NCBI GenBank assembly: GCA_018657625.1
Contig: JABHWU010000142.1
Span: forward strand, 1 to 64,000
Direction: 5' to 3'
Origin: Deltaproteobacteria bacterium
GTDB lineage: Bacteria > SAR324 > XYD2-FULL-50-16
Length of the DNA: 64,000 bases
Shown here: positions 1 through 8,549 of the stretch, piece after piece
Position numbering within the stretch: position 1 is the stretch's first letter
Layout of the letters: every line of letters starts with the position of its first letter
Made by a program: the position numbers and the translations under genes
Notes under the pieces: model-generated
The model's input: the letters and a program-made list of their open reading frames with translations, nothing else
Databases searched by the model: none
What the model was told of the DNA's origin: nothing

Positions 1-41
1 ACATGTCCCCCGATTTTAAAACTCCGGATGAATCCGATTCC

Positions 42-788
42 CTATCCTACCAGTTCTTTCATCATATCTGCTTCAGTATACAAACCCTGACGTCCGACAA
101 TCCATTCCGCCGCATATACTGCACCGGTAGCTAAACCGGTCCTGTTACGAACAACATGTTTCAGCTCAATAGTATCCGCTTCTGAATCAAATAAAACCTG
201 ATGTGTCCCAGGAATATGACCGCCACGCAATGAAGCAAAATGGAGCTCATCAGGTTTAACTTTGCGATCTAATTTCTCAGAAACCAGTTTTGTCTTTCGA
301 TCAATATTACTAATTAAAAGATTGGCAATTGTTTCAGCCGTCCCCGATGGTGAGTCTCTTTTTTTAAGATGGTGCCCTTCAAAGCCCATGATATCATAGA
401 TATCAAATTTATTAATAATCTGCGCGGCTTGCTCAACCATCTTAAAAAAAATATTAACTCCTATCGAAAAATTAGAAGAATAGACCATACCTAATTTTTG
501 GGCAGTTATCTGTTTTTCGATAGCTGCCATATGCTCGGTCCAGCCAGTAGTCCCTACAACGATTTGTTTTCCCCACTGACAAGCATCTTCAATATTTTTT
601 ATGGCAACATCAGGTTGACTGAAGCAAATACAGGTATCCACCTCTTTCATAGCCTCAGCACAAAATTCTTTATGGGTAGCATCTTTTTGATAGGGATCGA
701 TAATAGAAACAACATCAATACCCCGTCCAATGGCAATTTGCTTGATTAAATGCCCCATTTGACCATATCCTACAATTGAAATTTTCAT
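42..788 (-). CDS. dapB: 4-hydroxy-tetrahydrodipicolinate reductase
   Basis: This 248-residue cytoplasmic enzyme reduces 4-hydroxy-tetrahydrodipicolinate with NAD(P)H in the diaminopimelate/lysine pathway. The N-terminus has the dinucleotide-binding loop GYGQMG (residues 7-12). The catalytic segment GHHLKKRDSPSGT (about 138-150) holds the paired histidines, the lysine and the SGT substrate-binding loop of DapB. Length and both domains are normal for the family, so the gene is complete. It stands alone with no other lysine gene beside it; the DapA-family protein at 25.7 kb belongs to a catabolic setting and is probably not its partner. Confidence 0.97.
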   Translation of the reverse strand: MKISIVGYGQMGHLIKQIAIGRGIDVVSIIDPYQKDATHKEFCAEAMKEVDTCICFSQPDVAIKNIEDACQWGKQIVVGTTGWTEHMAAIEKQITAQKLGMVYSSNFSIGVNIFFKMVEQAAQIINKFDIYDIMGFEGHHLKKRDSPSGTAETIANLLISNIDRKTKLVSEKLDRKVKPDELHFASLRGGHIPGTHQVLFDSEADTIELKHVVRNRTGLATGAVYAAEWIVGRQGLYTEADMMKELVG

Positions 789-859
789 GTTTACCTTTCT
801 TTTGGTTAATAATTTAATAATGATAGTCTGATGCTTTATACTTGAAATATTACACTTAT

Positions 860-889
860 AAAATAAAATCTATAGTGACATAAATAAAT
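860..889 (+). repeat. 30-bp direct repeat, copy 1
   Basis: A 30-base sequence beginning aaaataaaatctatagtgac is repeated exactly at 1055-1084. The two copies bracket a dyad element at 968-1049, so they may be the direct duplication left by an insertion or the edges of a duplicated unit. Confidence 0.7.
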
Positions 890-967
890 CAGCAATTTTA
901 ATTGTGAAGGTTGAACTTCGATTCATCTGAAAATCTGTCTGAATGATACCTACCTGCTCATCGCCCA

Positions 968-1049
968 CGAAAATAAGGGGGACACGATGCAGGTTCGATT
1001 ACTGTATCAAATGAAGGTATTCGTAGAATATCATGTCCCCATATTTTCG
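968..1049. repeat. REP/MITE-like imperfect inverted repeat
   Basis: The arms at 968-988 (cgaaaataagggggacacga) and 1030-1049 (atcatgtccccatattttcg) are near-perfect inverted copies, separated by about 40 bases. The same core, catgtccccc followed by atttt, appears at the very start of the window (positions 2-17). The form resembles palindromic elements moved by Y1/RAYT transposases. No transposase is visible here, so the class is inferred. Confidence 0.5.
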
Positions 1050-1054
1050 CTTTT

Positions 1055-1084
1055 AAAATAAAATCTATAGTGACATAAATAAAT
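1055..1084 (+). repeat. 30-bp direct repeat, copy 2
   Basis: Exact second copy of the repeat at 860-889. It lies immediately after the right arm of the 968-1049 inverted repeat and about 60 bases upstream of the Smr-domain gene. Confidence 0.7.
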
Positions 1085-1143
1085 TTTTTTCCTAGTCTTG
1101 ATCCTGGTTTTCTGATTATTGTTTAATTTACTGATATTACCGC

Positions 1144-1677
1144 ATGAATACTAAAACACCACCTAAAAAAAAGGGATCTGAAGACAAAGAGGATGTGTTC
1201 ACCCAATTGATGGAAGAAAATCAGATTACTCCCTTGAAGAAAAACCAAAACAACAAATCTGGTCATAGCTGTGATCATTTTGAGATCAAGGACAATATTA
1301 CTACTTCTGCCACCGGGAATAATCATAATAGCAAATATTCCGGAATAGAAAAAGTCCATTTAAAATCAACCCATACTAAACGGATAAAAATTAATCGACA
1401 TTTTCAGGCTGACTTTAGTTTAGACTTGCATGGTGAAACCAGAGAATCAGCATTACAAAAAGCCAGATATGCGTTTCGTATCGCAAAGCAAAAACAATAT
1501 CAATCATTACTGATTATCACAGGAAAAGGTACCAACTCTAAACAATCCGTCGGGATCATTAAGTCTGTTATTTGGGATTGGTTAAGTTATGAAAAAAATG
1601 AGGGAACTATCGCAAGTTTTAAAATTGCACCAAATTTTTTGGGAGGAGGGGGTGCAATTCTGGTTTTTTTTTATTAA
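1144..1677 (+). CDS. Smr domain protein
   Basis: The protein has 177 residues. A charged, low-complexity N-terminal half (about 1-90) leads to a C-terminal Smr domain (about 95-177). Diagnostic motifs are DLHG near residue 97, ITGKG near 129 and the closing GGGGAILVFFY. Smr domains of MutS2 and stand-alone proteins are nucleases or nucleic-acid binders. The stand-alone form here may act in RNA or recombination-intermediate processing, but its substrate cannot be read from sequence. The gene is monocistronic, and its last codons contain a run of eight or more T. Confidence 0.85.
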   Translation: MNTKTPPKKKGSEDKEDVFTQLMEENQITPLKKNQNNKSGHSCDHFEIKDNITTSATGNNHNSKYSGIEKVHLKSTHTKRIKINRHFQADFSLDLHGETRESALQKARYAFRIAKQKQYQSLLIITGKGTNSKQSVGIIKSVIWDWLSYEKNEGTIASFKIAPNFLGGGGAILVFFY

Positions 1678-2014
1678 TAATTTTATGGTGTTATCACCTT
1701 CTGCACAAAACTGTTGAAAACCTGTGTAAAACTTGTCTGATTTTCCTAAATCACTTAAACAATAGCATTTTTTATGAGCTTTGTTTAAAACAGGCTTCAG
1801 TGAATAGGTGTGTAATATTATCCTTATATTTCAACAATTTAAACTAAAGGTTAATAATTTTAATGAGTTGTTGTTTCAACTTGATAAAGCTAGTTTACTT
1901 AAATTAAATACTTTTCAACAGGTAGACCTAAAAATAGCTGATTTTACTGATTTTAAAATTGTATTTCAGTTATTTACTTGGCCCGTTTTACTGTCCGGTG
2001 ATAAAAAAATGAAA
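1678..2014. other. Intergenic, no gene supported
   Basis: This AT-rich stretch separates the Smr gene from the convergent R3H gene. An open frame reaches into it from 1808, but the predicted peptide is Leu/Phe/Asn-rich, overlaps the well-supported R3H gene and resembles no family, so I do not call it. Confidence 0.5.
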
Positions 2015-2470
2015 TTACCAATTACTATCTTCGGAAATGACTATTTTGCTATTTTTTATTTTAAATGAGCTGGATGTAACTAATCTTTTATCAAGATATG
2101 GTATCCTTTGATTCTCATCGTAGATACCAATATTACCATCCCGTCCTAAAAAAATATTGATTCCGCCGGAAGTAGAATTTACCAAGAATTCCTGTTCGCC
2201 GAAATCCCATTTTGGTTTTTCAGGCTTAACTCTTTTTGGCGTGACAGCCTTATCCGTTCTACTAATAACAATATGACGTTCTTTACCTTCGCCTTCGGAG
2301 TGTGTTTTCAATTTAAAGTCATTCGCCAAGTTATGAACTAACCGACGATAAAACGAGTTCATTGCTTCTAAATGGAGCACTTCTTCACCATTTGCAACAT
2401 ATTCAGCTAACTTATTAAAATATAAATCTATAAAATCCTGATCCTTCTGATTCCCTGTAGAGTTGTGCAT
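2015..2470 (-). CDS. R3H domain protein (Jag C-terminal-like)
   Basis: The protein has 151 residues. Residues about 35-75 form an R3H single-strand nucleic-acid-binding domain, with the signature NSFYRRLVHNLAND followed by SEGEGKERHIVI; this resembles the end of Jag/SpoIIIJ-associated proteins and other bacterial R3H proteins. The C-terminal half is unrelated to known domains I recognise and may form beta structure. It is probably a cytoplasmic RNA/ssDNA-binding protein. There is no KH domain, so it is not a full Jag. Confidence 0.85.
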   Translation of the reverse strand: MHNSTGNQKDQDFIDLYFNKLAEYVANGEEVLHLEAMNSFYRRLVHNLANDFKLKTHSEGEGKERHIVISRTDKAVTPKRVKPEKPKWDFGEQEFLVNSTSGGINIFLGRDGNIGIYDENQRIPYLDKRLVTSSSFKIKNSKIVISEDSNW

Positions 2471-2646
2471 AACAATTTTTTGATCAATTTATTAAATAGT
2501 ATGAGTTGAAACGTCTTCGCTATTTTCGCAAATTTTACTTCACTGATTGCGCAAGTTTTACTAAAAGACTTAAACGTATGAATTATTGTATAATCAGTCA
2601 ACAACCAAAAACTCGATCATTCAATGCTTTTAAATTTAAATCAATT

Positions 2647-3165
2647 ATGAATGCTTTAGAATCAATTCAAAAAATTAAGAACCTTTCTCCCAATTCTATT
2701 GATGAATTGTTAAATATTTTTCCCTGGCAACTATTCAATATGGATTATACACTATCATCGGATGATGAAGCGGATACCATTATTAGTCAGAATGTTACCA
2801 TCGGCGCAGGTGCTGAAGTTGATAAGCTAATTGTGGCAGAGACAGTCAAGATTGAAGCTGGTGCTGAAATTCATGGAACAATCATTTGCAGAAAAGTCGT
2901 GTTTAGTGAAAACTCAGAGTGCAACTATTTAATCGCAGAAGAATTAATTGCCGGCAAAGATTCCGAAATTCGTTTCGGAGTAATCCAAAATTCATTAGTT
3001 CTTGAAGAGGGAGTAGAAATTGATGAAATTGAAGCTTGCCATTCTATCAAAGTCGATATGAGTAATCAGGCCACTATTAAAAAAATTATTAAACTTGAAC
3101 AGGAAAACTGGGATAAAATTATCCCGGAACGTATTCAAGTTATATTATCAACAATTTTGAACTGA
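2647..3165 (+). CDS. Bactofilin-like / beta-helix repeat protein
   Basis: The middle of the protein (roughly residues 40-130 from this start) consists of short hydrophobic repeats of the type VTIGAGAEVDKLIVAETVKI, the pattern of bactofilin-like or hexapeptide-like beta-helices. There is no signal peptide. The frame is open upstream to a TTG at 2506 and an ATG at 2578. I prefer the ATG at 2647 because the upstream residues are basic and not conserved-looking, but no ribosome site decides it. A polymerising cytoskeletal role is only an analogy. Confidence 0.6.
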   Translation: MNALESIQKIKNLSPNSIDELLNIFPWQLFNMDYTLSSDDEADTIISQNVTIGAGAEVDKLIVAETVKIEAGAEIHGTIICRKVVFSENSECNYLIAEELIAGKDSEIRFGVIQNSLVLEEGVEIDEIEACHSIKVDMSNQATIKKIIKLEQENWDKIIPERIQVILSTILN

Positions 3166-3174
3166 TTTTTTTTC

Positions 3175-3205
3175 AGCAGCCGGAGTTAATCAGCTTTCGG
3201 CTGCT
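3175..3205. terminator. Possible hairpin between convergent genes
   Basis: Arms agcagccg and cggctgct form an 8-bp stem between the plus-strand beta-helix gene and the end of the minus-strand DUF4340 gene. The T-run lies on the 5' side in the plus sense, so this is not a classical terminator for either strand. Confidence 0.3.
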
Positions 3206-3214
3206 AAGCAATAC

Positions 3215-4261
3215 TTATTTTGAATTCTTTTGGTAATATTCAGTTTTTGGCTGTATCCACTTTTTTATTTTCCAGTCATCGATTTCAAACAACCACTTTT
3301 GATTTAATTGAGCGACTGAGGGCCGAAAATCTTTCTGACTTTTATTAAACAGAAGATAATAATCCTCTTCAGACTTATCATCAACGATCTTGACTGATAC
3401 CAAAACATTAAATTTAATCTTAGAATCATCAAACAGGGTTACCTCAATATCGGCTTTTTTTGTTAATTGCTTCTCAAAATCTGCAGATCTGGGTTTTATG
3501 TCACTCATTGAAAAATCATTCAAATCACTAACTAAACCTGCTGCCGGATTATCTTTCAGTTTTTGTCCCTGATCAATTTCAGGCATTTCAAATTTTTTGT
3601 CTTTATCTGCTCTGACTAATGAAAAAGCACTATCCGAAAGTTTGAAGACCATTTTCTTAACCTGATCTTTTTCAACTTTAAACAGATCCTTTTGAATCCA
3701 ATTTTTAGAATCACTATCTAAAGAAAAAGTGTCTTTAATAATGTAAACAACCTTTTTGTCTCCAATCCTAACATAGGTCCCATCTGAGCCGCCACCACCA
3801 TACGCATTGTTCGACTTTGTCACCGAACTTCTCTTTTTACCGAAAACCAATTTGGTAAGTTCCTGATCACCGGATTTTAAAATCATTTCAGATCCGACCC
3901 CTTTTTCCGATTCCGATTGATACAATACTTCGAATTCAGCCAGTTTTTGAGAATTTTTGGTAATAATCGAGGCTACTTGATAGGTATTGATATTTTCCAT
4001 CATCTGAATCAATTTTTCCATATTTACAGGAAAATCACCCTCATTACTCACTACCCAGTTATTGCCTCTTTTACTTAGAGTCACAGTATGATCATTACCA
4101 TTTAAACGAACCTGATCCATCGTTTCAAACAATTCGGCATTAACTAAAGCTTTACCGATTAGCACATCTTTTTTTTCAGGTTTATTATTTTTAAAGTATT
4201 GGCTGGCATAAGCTATAAATACTAATACAACCGCAGTAATGATTAAATTTCTTTTAGCCAT
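3215..4261 (-). CDS. DUF4340 domain protein of Gld-type ABC operon
   Basis: The 348-residue protein is anchored by one N-terminal membrane helix (about 5-22), and the rest lies outside the cytoplasm. The repeated lysine-rich, beta-rich units, including NNWVVSNEGDFPVN near residue 67 and LVFGKKR near 138, are typical of DUF4340 proteins. It is the last gene of a four-gene minus-strand operon (ATPase, permease, GldG-like protein, DUF4340), and such proteins routinely follow gldG-like genes. It is probably an accessory periplasmic subunit of the exporter. The transported substrate is unknown. Confidence 0.85.
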   Translation of the reverse strand: MAKRNLIITAVVLVFIAYASQYFKNNKPEKKDVLIGKALVNAELFETMDQVRLNGNDHTVTLSKRGNNWVVSNEGDFPVNMEKLIQMMENINTYQVASIITKNSQKLAEFEVLYQSESEKGVGSEMILKSGDQELTKLVFGKKRSSVTKSNNAYGGGGSDGTYVRIGDKKVVYIIKDTFSLDSDSKNWIQKDLFKVEKDQVKKMVFKLSDSAFSLVRADKDKKFEMPEIDQGQKLKDNPAAGLVSDLNDFSMSDIKPRSADFEKQLTKKADIEVTLFDDSKIKFNVLVSVKIVDDKSEEDYYLLFNKSQKDFRPSVAQLNQKWLFEIDDWKIKKWIQPKTEYYQKNSK

Positions 4262-4316
4262 TTTATCTATTTTGTTAGTGTTTTATTTTAAGTTAAACAT
4301 TTAAAATTTAGTTAAT

Positions 4317-6224
4317 TTATTGATGTAGAGCAGACCTATTAAATCGCTTCAAATATAAGAATATACCAAAAACAGCTAATAAAATCGGAACGAAAAGAAG
4401 ATTTAAAAGAATTAAAAATGTCTTTTCCGATTCAATATCCTGCCTTAACAATTTTCTGATTTCCCTTAATTTACGCTGTGCGTCTTTTTCAGCGAGTCGG
4501 AATTGCTTAATTTTATCAATTTGATCTTTCGTCAAAACAATCTTATTGGTTCCCTTTTGAACATTCAGAGCACTCAATTTTTCCTGAACAGATTGCAACT
4601 TCTGGGATAGTTTCTGTTCTTCAGTCTGATACTTGGCCTGAGCCATCTGCTGAAGTTCAATAAATCTGGAAAAGGGTCGGCTAAATTGACCACGGGATCT
4701 AATCTGAGTTAATTCCTCTGAACCGGATAAAAATTCAACCATATTGATCATGAAGTTCAAATTATCATTCATGGGAATCACCCCAAAGAGTGAATTTTGT
4801 CTGACACTATTACGATCCGCGATAAAGTCAGTATCGGTTATCAAGAGAACTTTGACATTATCTTTACTTTCAGATACATGAGGTTGAAAAACCTTTGGTG
4901 TTTCTTCTTTTTCTTCACCTTGTTTTTCCTCTTTCTTAGGAGGATCAGGTCTTTTACTAAAAGCAGAACTGATTTTTCCAGTTAAAATACCAGCGATATT
5001 ATAGGCACCTTCCCGCTTAACCTGTTTATTTACCTCTAAGGGATTTGTATATCTTAAAATAAAGCTGTCAACCAAACCCGACTGTGTAGAACTTTTTAAC
5101 AAAGAATTTAATTTAAGTTTGCTATCTTCTTTAAGGGTAAACCCACCCGGTTCGACGATGAGCATCTTTTCCAAATCTTTGGTAGCGATTAAATCCTGAT
5201 TAAACGAGCTTTTGTTCAATGATTGCCACAGAACAAAAGGGAAAACACCGGCATCTCTGGAACTGACTTCAGTAGCATGGGCATGATCACCCATTATCTT
5301 GGTGGATTGATATTCAACACCCCAATGTTTAAACAATTTTGGTAAATCACTGGATGCAGAAGCCATTTGTCCCATTCTGGCCATCATTGCCGCCTGCTGA
5401 TCCATTTGTGAGTTGGGATCCACTAGTACAACTAACTGTCCGCCTTTTAGCGCAAACTGTTCGATTGCATATTCTGTAGCTTCACTGAGGTTTTTTGGAT
5501 GAATCACCAATAATATATCGATATCATGGCTAATTTCCTGGGCACTGGTTTCGATGTTTTGCAGTTTATAAGACTTTTCCAGTTCCTGTAGAAAAATCCA
5601 TTTTGGTGTCGCTTGTTGCCCTTGCATCGCCTGCATTTGATTGGGGGATTGCCCCATCACCGGCAACCCACTTAAAATACCGATAACTTTATTCTGTTCC
5701 TTATTGATATTTAACAGCAACTCGCTAATATCATATTCCATGAATTGTTCACGTTTAGGATCAAAAATAGGGATATTTAGTTCCACGTCTTCTTTTACGG
5801 CCACCATCCCCATAAACAAAGTTTCGCCATAAGAAAGAGGGACGCCATTTAATCCGTATTTTTGAGCCCATTCTTCTTCATCGGAATCCGGTTTAGGATC
5901 ATATATTTCAAGGGTGATGTTTCCAGGATTTTGATTTTCATATTCCTGTAGCAGCTCCAAAACTTTGTTCCCGTATACTTTGTAATTTAACGGTAATGTT
6001 TCTGCGCCTTTTGTGAAATAGTATTTCAAGGTAATGGGTGTATTGATGTTATTAACAATTTTTTTACTACCTTCAGATAGTGTATATAAACTGTTTTCAG
6101 TAATATCCAATCGGAAATATAGACTATTGGCAATCACATTAATCGCAATAACGATAATAAAGACCAATGATATATTAACAAATGAGGATCCGAATTGAAT
6201 GTTTGATTTTATTTTATTTGCCAT
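4317..6224 (-). CDS. GldG-like ABC transporter auxiliary membrane protein
   Basis: The protein has 635 residues. An N-terminal membrane helix (about 17-36) is followed by the family signature RLDITENSLYTLSEGS (about 43-58). A large periplasmic ABC-2-auxiliary domain follows, then a Glu/Lys-rich coiled coil (about 545-605) and a C-terminal membrane helix. This matches GldG / ABC-type uncharacterised transport system proteins. In Bacteroidetes GldA-GldF-GldG supports gliding, but homologues are widespread in non-gliding bacteria, so gliding should not be assumed here. A Met/Gln-rich patch near 195-205 is unusual but in frame. Confidence 0.88.
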   Translation of the reverse strand: MANKIKSNIQFGSSFVNISLVFIIVIAINVIANSLYFRLDITENSLYTLSEGSKKIVNNINTPITLKYYFTKGAETLPLNYKVYGNKVLELLQEYENQNPGNITLEIYDPKPDSDEEEWAQKYGLNGVPLSYGETLFMGMVAVKEDVELNIPIFDPKREQFMEYDISELLLNINKEQNKVIGILSGLPVMGQSPNQMQAMQGQQATPKWIFLQELEKSYKLQNIETSAQEISHDIDILLVIHPKNLSEATEYAIEQFALKGGQLVVLVDPNSQMDQQAAMMARMGQMASASSDLPKLFKHWGVEYQSTKIMGDHAHATEVSSRDAGVFPFVLWQSLNKSSFNQDLIATKDLEKMLIVEPGGFTLKEDSKLKLNSLLKSSTQSGLVDSFILRYTNPLEVNKQVKREGAYNIAGILTGKISSAFSKRPDPPKKEEKQGEEKEETPKVFQPHVSESKDNVKVLLITDTDFIADRNSVRQNSLFGVIPMNDNLNFMINMVEFLSGSEELTQIRSRGQFSRPFSRFIELQQMAQAKYQTEEQKLSQKLQSVQEKLSALNVQKGTNKIVLTKDQIDKIKQFRLAEKDAQRKLREIRKLLRQDIESEKTFLILLNLLFVPILLAVFGIFLYLKRFNRSALHQ

Positions 6225-6293
6225 AACGGTTTTATCAAATATTAATGGTTAAGATAAAGCATTCGATTTATTAAACAATCAACACCTGATTGC

Positions 6294-7028
6294 TTAAGAT
6301 GCTTTTTTTGCATTGAGTATGATGGAATTAACAACCAAACCACCACCAATAATAGATAGGAAGAAAATAATATCCCGACTATCAATGATCCCGCGCTTAA
6401 TCGATTCGAAATGCGTCGTGAAACTGAATGATGAGATAATATCCACTAACCAGATCGGGAGTGCTTTACTTAAAATATTTGTAAAAATTCCCCATCCTAA
6501 TAAAACCATAATAAAACAAATGATAACACTCAGAATAAAACTGATTACCTGATTCCTGGTTAAGGCAGATGTGACGCAGGTAATGGTAAGATAGGCTCCT
6601 GCCATCAGAAAACTTCCAATATAACTGGTTAAAATAATACCGTTATCGGGGGCACCTAAATACCAAACCGTAATCACTATTGGAAAGGTTAAAGCGAGTG
6701 CAACACCAATAAAAATCCAGGCTGCAATAAATTTACTAAAAACAGCCTGCATCATGGAAACTGGTAAGGTAAACAACAATTCAATCGTCCCGCTATTTCG
6801 TTCTTCTGACCAAAGTCCCATACCCACTGCTGGTATCAGGAATAAAAATAACCAGGGATGAAAAATGAAGAATTTTTCTAGATCTGCCTGATTAGCATCA
6901 AAATAATTCCCAAGAAAAAAAGTAGTACCAACAGTTGAAATTAGAAAAATGATAATAAATACATAAGCCACCGGAGAGTAAAAATAGCTCCCCAGTTCCC
7001 TTTTAATTAACGCAAGTGTTTGTTTCAT
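6294..7028 (-). CDS. ABC-2 type permease (GldF-like)
   Basis: The 244-residue membrane protein has six predicted helices. The N-terminal topology (RELGSYFYSPVAYVF near residue 10) and the motif GLWSEERNSGTIELLFTLPV (about 71-90) are typical of ABC-2 permeases of the GldF/NosY group. It follows the ATPase gene by 5 bases, and its ribosome site (aggag) lies inside the end of that gene, so the two are translationally coupled. It forms the membrane channel of the exporter with the GldG-like and DUF4340 proteins. Confidence 0.9.
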   Translation of the reverse strand: MKQTLALIKRELGSYFYSPVAYVFIIIFLISTVGTTFFLGNYFDANQADLEKFFIFHPWLFLFLIPAVGMGLWSEERNSGTIELLFTLPVSMMQAVFSKFIAAWIFIGVALALTFPIVITVWYLGAPDNGIILTSYIGSFLMAGAYLTITCVTSALTRNQVISFILSVIICFIMVLLGWGIFTNILSKALPIWLVDIISSFSFTTHFESIKRGIIDSRDIIFFLSIIGGGLVVNSIILNAKKAS

Positions 7029-7033
7029 ATAAA

Positions 7034-7975
7034 CTAATCTCCTAAAGTTAGATTTCTAAAAACTTTGTCCATTTGTCCTTTTTCAGAATATATCTCATTC
7101 ACCAATATCTTTTTATCGTTAATAAACTTGCTGATAACAGGTAAGATCAACTGGCCGTTTTCCGGGATTATTCTATATTGGAATTTTTCAAGTGTGTCTG
7201 AATTGATAATGTCTTCTATCTGTTTAACATCAGCTACTTGTCCAAGCTCTGATAACACTGTTGCATCCGGTTTCTGATCAAAGGTTAGATTAACGGCATT
7301 ATATCGTTCAGATCGGCTTAGCAGTTCATCCGGAGTACCATCTGCAACGATTTTTCCATTATTAATAATCAGTGCTCTAGTACAAACGGCCTCCATCTCT
7401 TCAAGTATATGTGTGGAAAGGATAATGGCTTTTTCAGCTGCCATTTTTTTAATTAAGGTTCTAACTTCATATTTCTGATTAGGATCTAATCCATCAGTCG
7501 GTTCATCCAGAATCAGGACAGGAGGGTCATGGATCAGAGCTTGCGCAAAACCAACTCTCTGACGATATCCCTTAGAAAGTGTATTGATCGTTTGGTATAA
7601 GACTTTATCCAAAAATGTGGTTTCAACGATATTTTCTACTTTCTCTTTGTTTTCCTTTTTTTCGAAACCGCGAATTTCTGCAATAAAAGTTAAAAATTCC
7701 AGTACTGTCATATCCTTATAACTGGGTGCGCTTTCAGGTAAATAACCGACTAATTCACGAACTGCCAACGAGTCGTTAATAATATCGAATCCTCCGATTC
7801 TCGCGGTTCCGGATGTTGGTGTTGTAAAACAGGAGAGCATTTTCATGGTGGTAGATTTTCCGGCACCATTTGGACCTAAAAAACCTAGTATTTCACCTTT
7901 ATTTACATTGAATGACAAATCATCAACAGCACTAAAAGAACCATATTTTTTTGTCAGATTTTCTACTTCAATCAT
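7034..7975 (-). CDS. ABC transporter ATPase (GldA-like)
   Basis: The 313-residue ATPase has Walker A GPNGAGKST (about 34-42), the signature LSKGYRQRVGFAQAL (about 133) and Walker B LILDEPTDGLD. A C-terminal extension of about 90 residues is typical of ABC-2 export ATPases such as GldA and NosF. It is the first gene of the minus-strand operon and powers the permease encoded just downstream. Confidence 0.92.
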   Translation of the reverse strand: MIEVENLTKKYGSFSAVDDLSFNVNKGEILGFLGPNGAGKSTTMKMLSCFTTPTSGTARIGGFDIINDSLAVRELVGYLPESAPSYKDMTVLEFLTFIAEIRGFEKKENKEKVENIVETTFLDKVLYQTINTLSKGYRQRVGFAQALIHDPPVLILDEPTDGLDPNQKYEVRTLIKKMAAEKAIILSTHILEEMEAVCTRALIINNGKIVADGTPDELLSRSERYNAVNLTFDQKPDATVLSELGQVADVKQIEDIINSDTLEKFQYRIIPENGQLILPVISKFINDKKILVNEIYSEKGQMDKVFRNLTLGD

Positions 7976-8549
7976 ATTTCTTTTTCCTGGTTGATAGTTA
8001 ACAAATTATATCTTAATTTCCAAATTTGATTCTTCCAAAACTGAATTTCTTACTAATTGACATCAGTTGCGGTGATTCAGGACTTCATTAGTAACTTGAG
8101 AGTCGTGAGTTCTTATAAGTTACTGAAAACAATAATTTTAGTCTCTCAAGTTAGTATAGAACAAGTTGTATTCCTGAAAAACCATAGCTATCTTTCTAAT
8201 ATTTTTTTTTAAATATTTCAACTCCATTAATGAAATCATAGCTTAAATAGTTTCCCTGAAATGAAATACTTCCGGTAATCCGTTCCTTTCTATACCATCT
8301 ACTGTCAATATTTTAATTATTATGATTCTTTTCAAATCATTGAATCTCCTTGACGCTGCGAAGTGAAGATAGTACTCAATCTATTAGACTTTTTAATATT
8401 TGATGCCACTGTTAAACCATCAACTATTTAACGTTAAACCAGTAAATCAAACGGTAACACTTAGCTGAAAATCGAAATTATCATTATCAATTTCAGTATC
8501 CTCAGCCGATTGCAATTCCTTCGTTTATCTGAATTTGGAGAAAGTTACT
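7976..8549. other. Divergent intergenic region
   Basis: This gap separates the minus-strand Gld-type operon from the plus-strand lol-bam operon and should hold both promoters. A perfect 10-bp inverted repeat (aacttgagag at 8093-8102 and ctctcaagtt at 8143-8152) is the only structure I see. No convincing coding sequence is present. Confidence 0.4.

Noticed and set aside
975..1000. tRNA-like T-arm sequence (ggttcgatt)
   Set aside because: No acceptor, D or anticodon stems surround it; it belongs to the REP-like dyad.
1808..2068. 86-codon plus-strand frame
   Set aside because: It overlaps the clear R3H gene, has a low-complexity Leu/Phe/Asn composition and matches no family.
3215..7975. Gliding-motility operon
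   Set aside because: The GldA/F/G-like exporter with DUF4340 is widespread in non-gliding bacteria, and no other gld gene is present.
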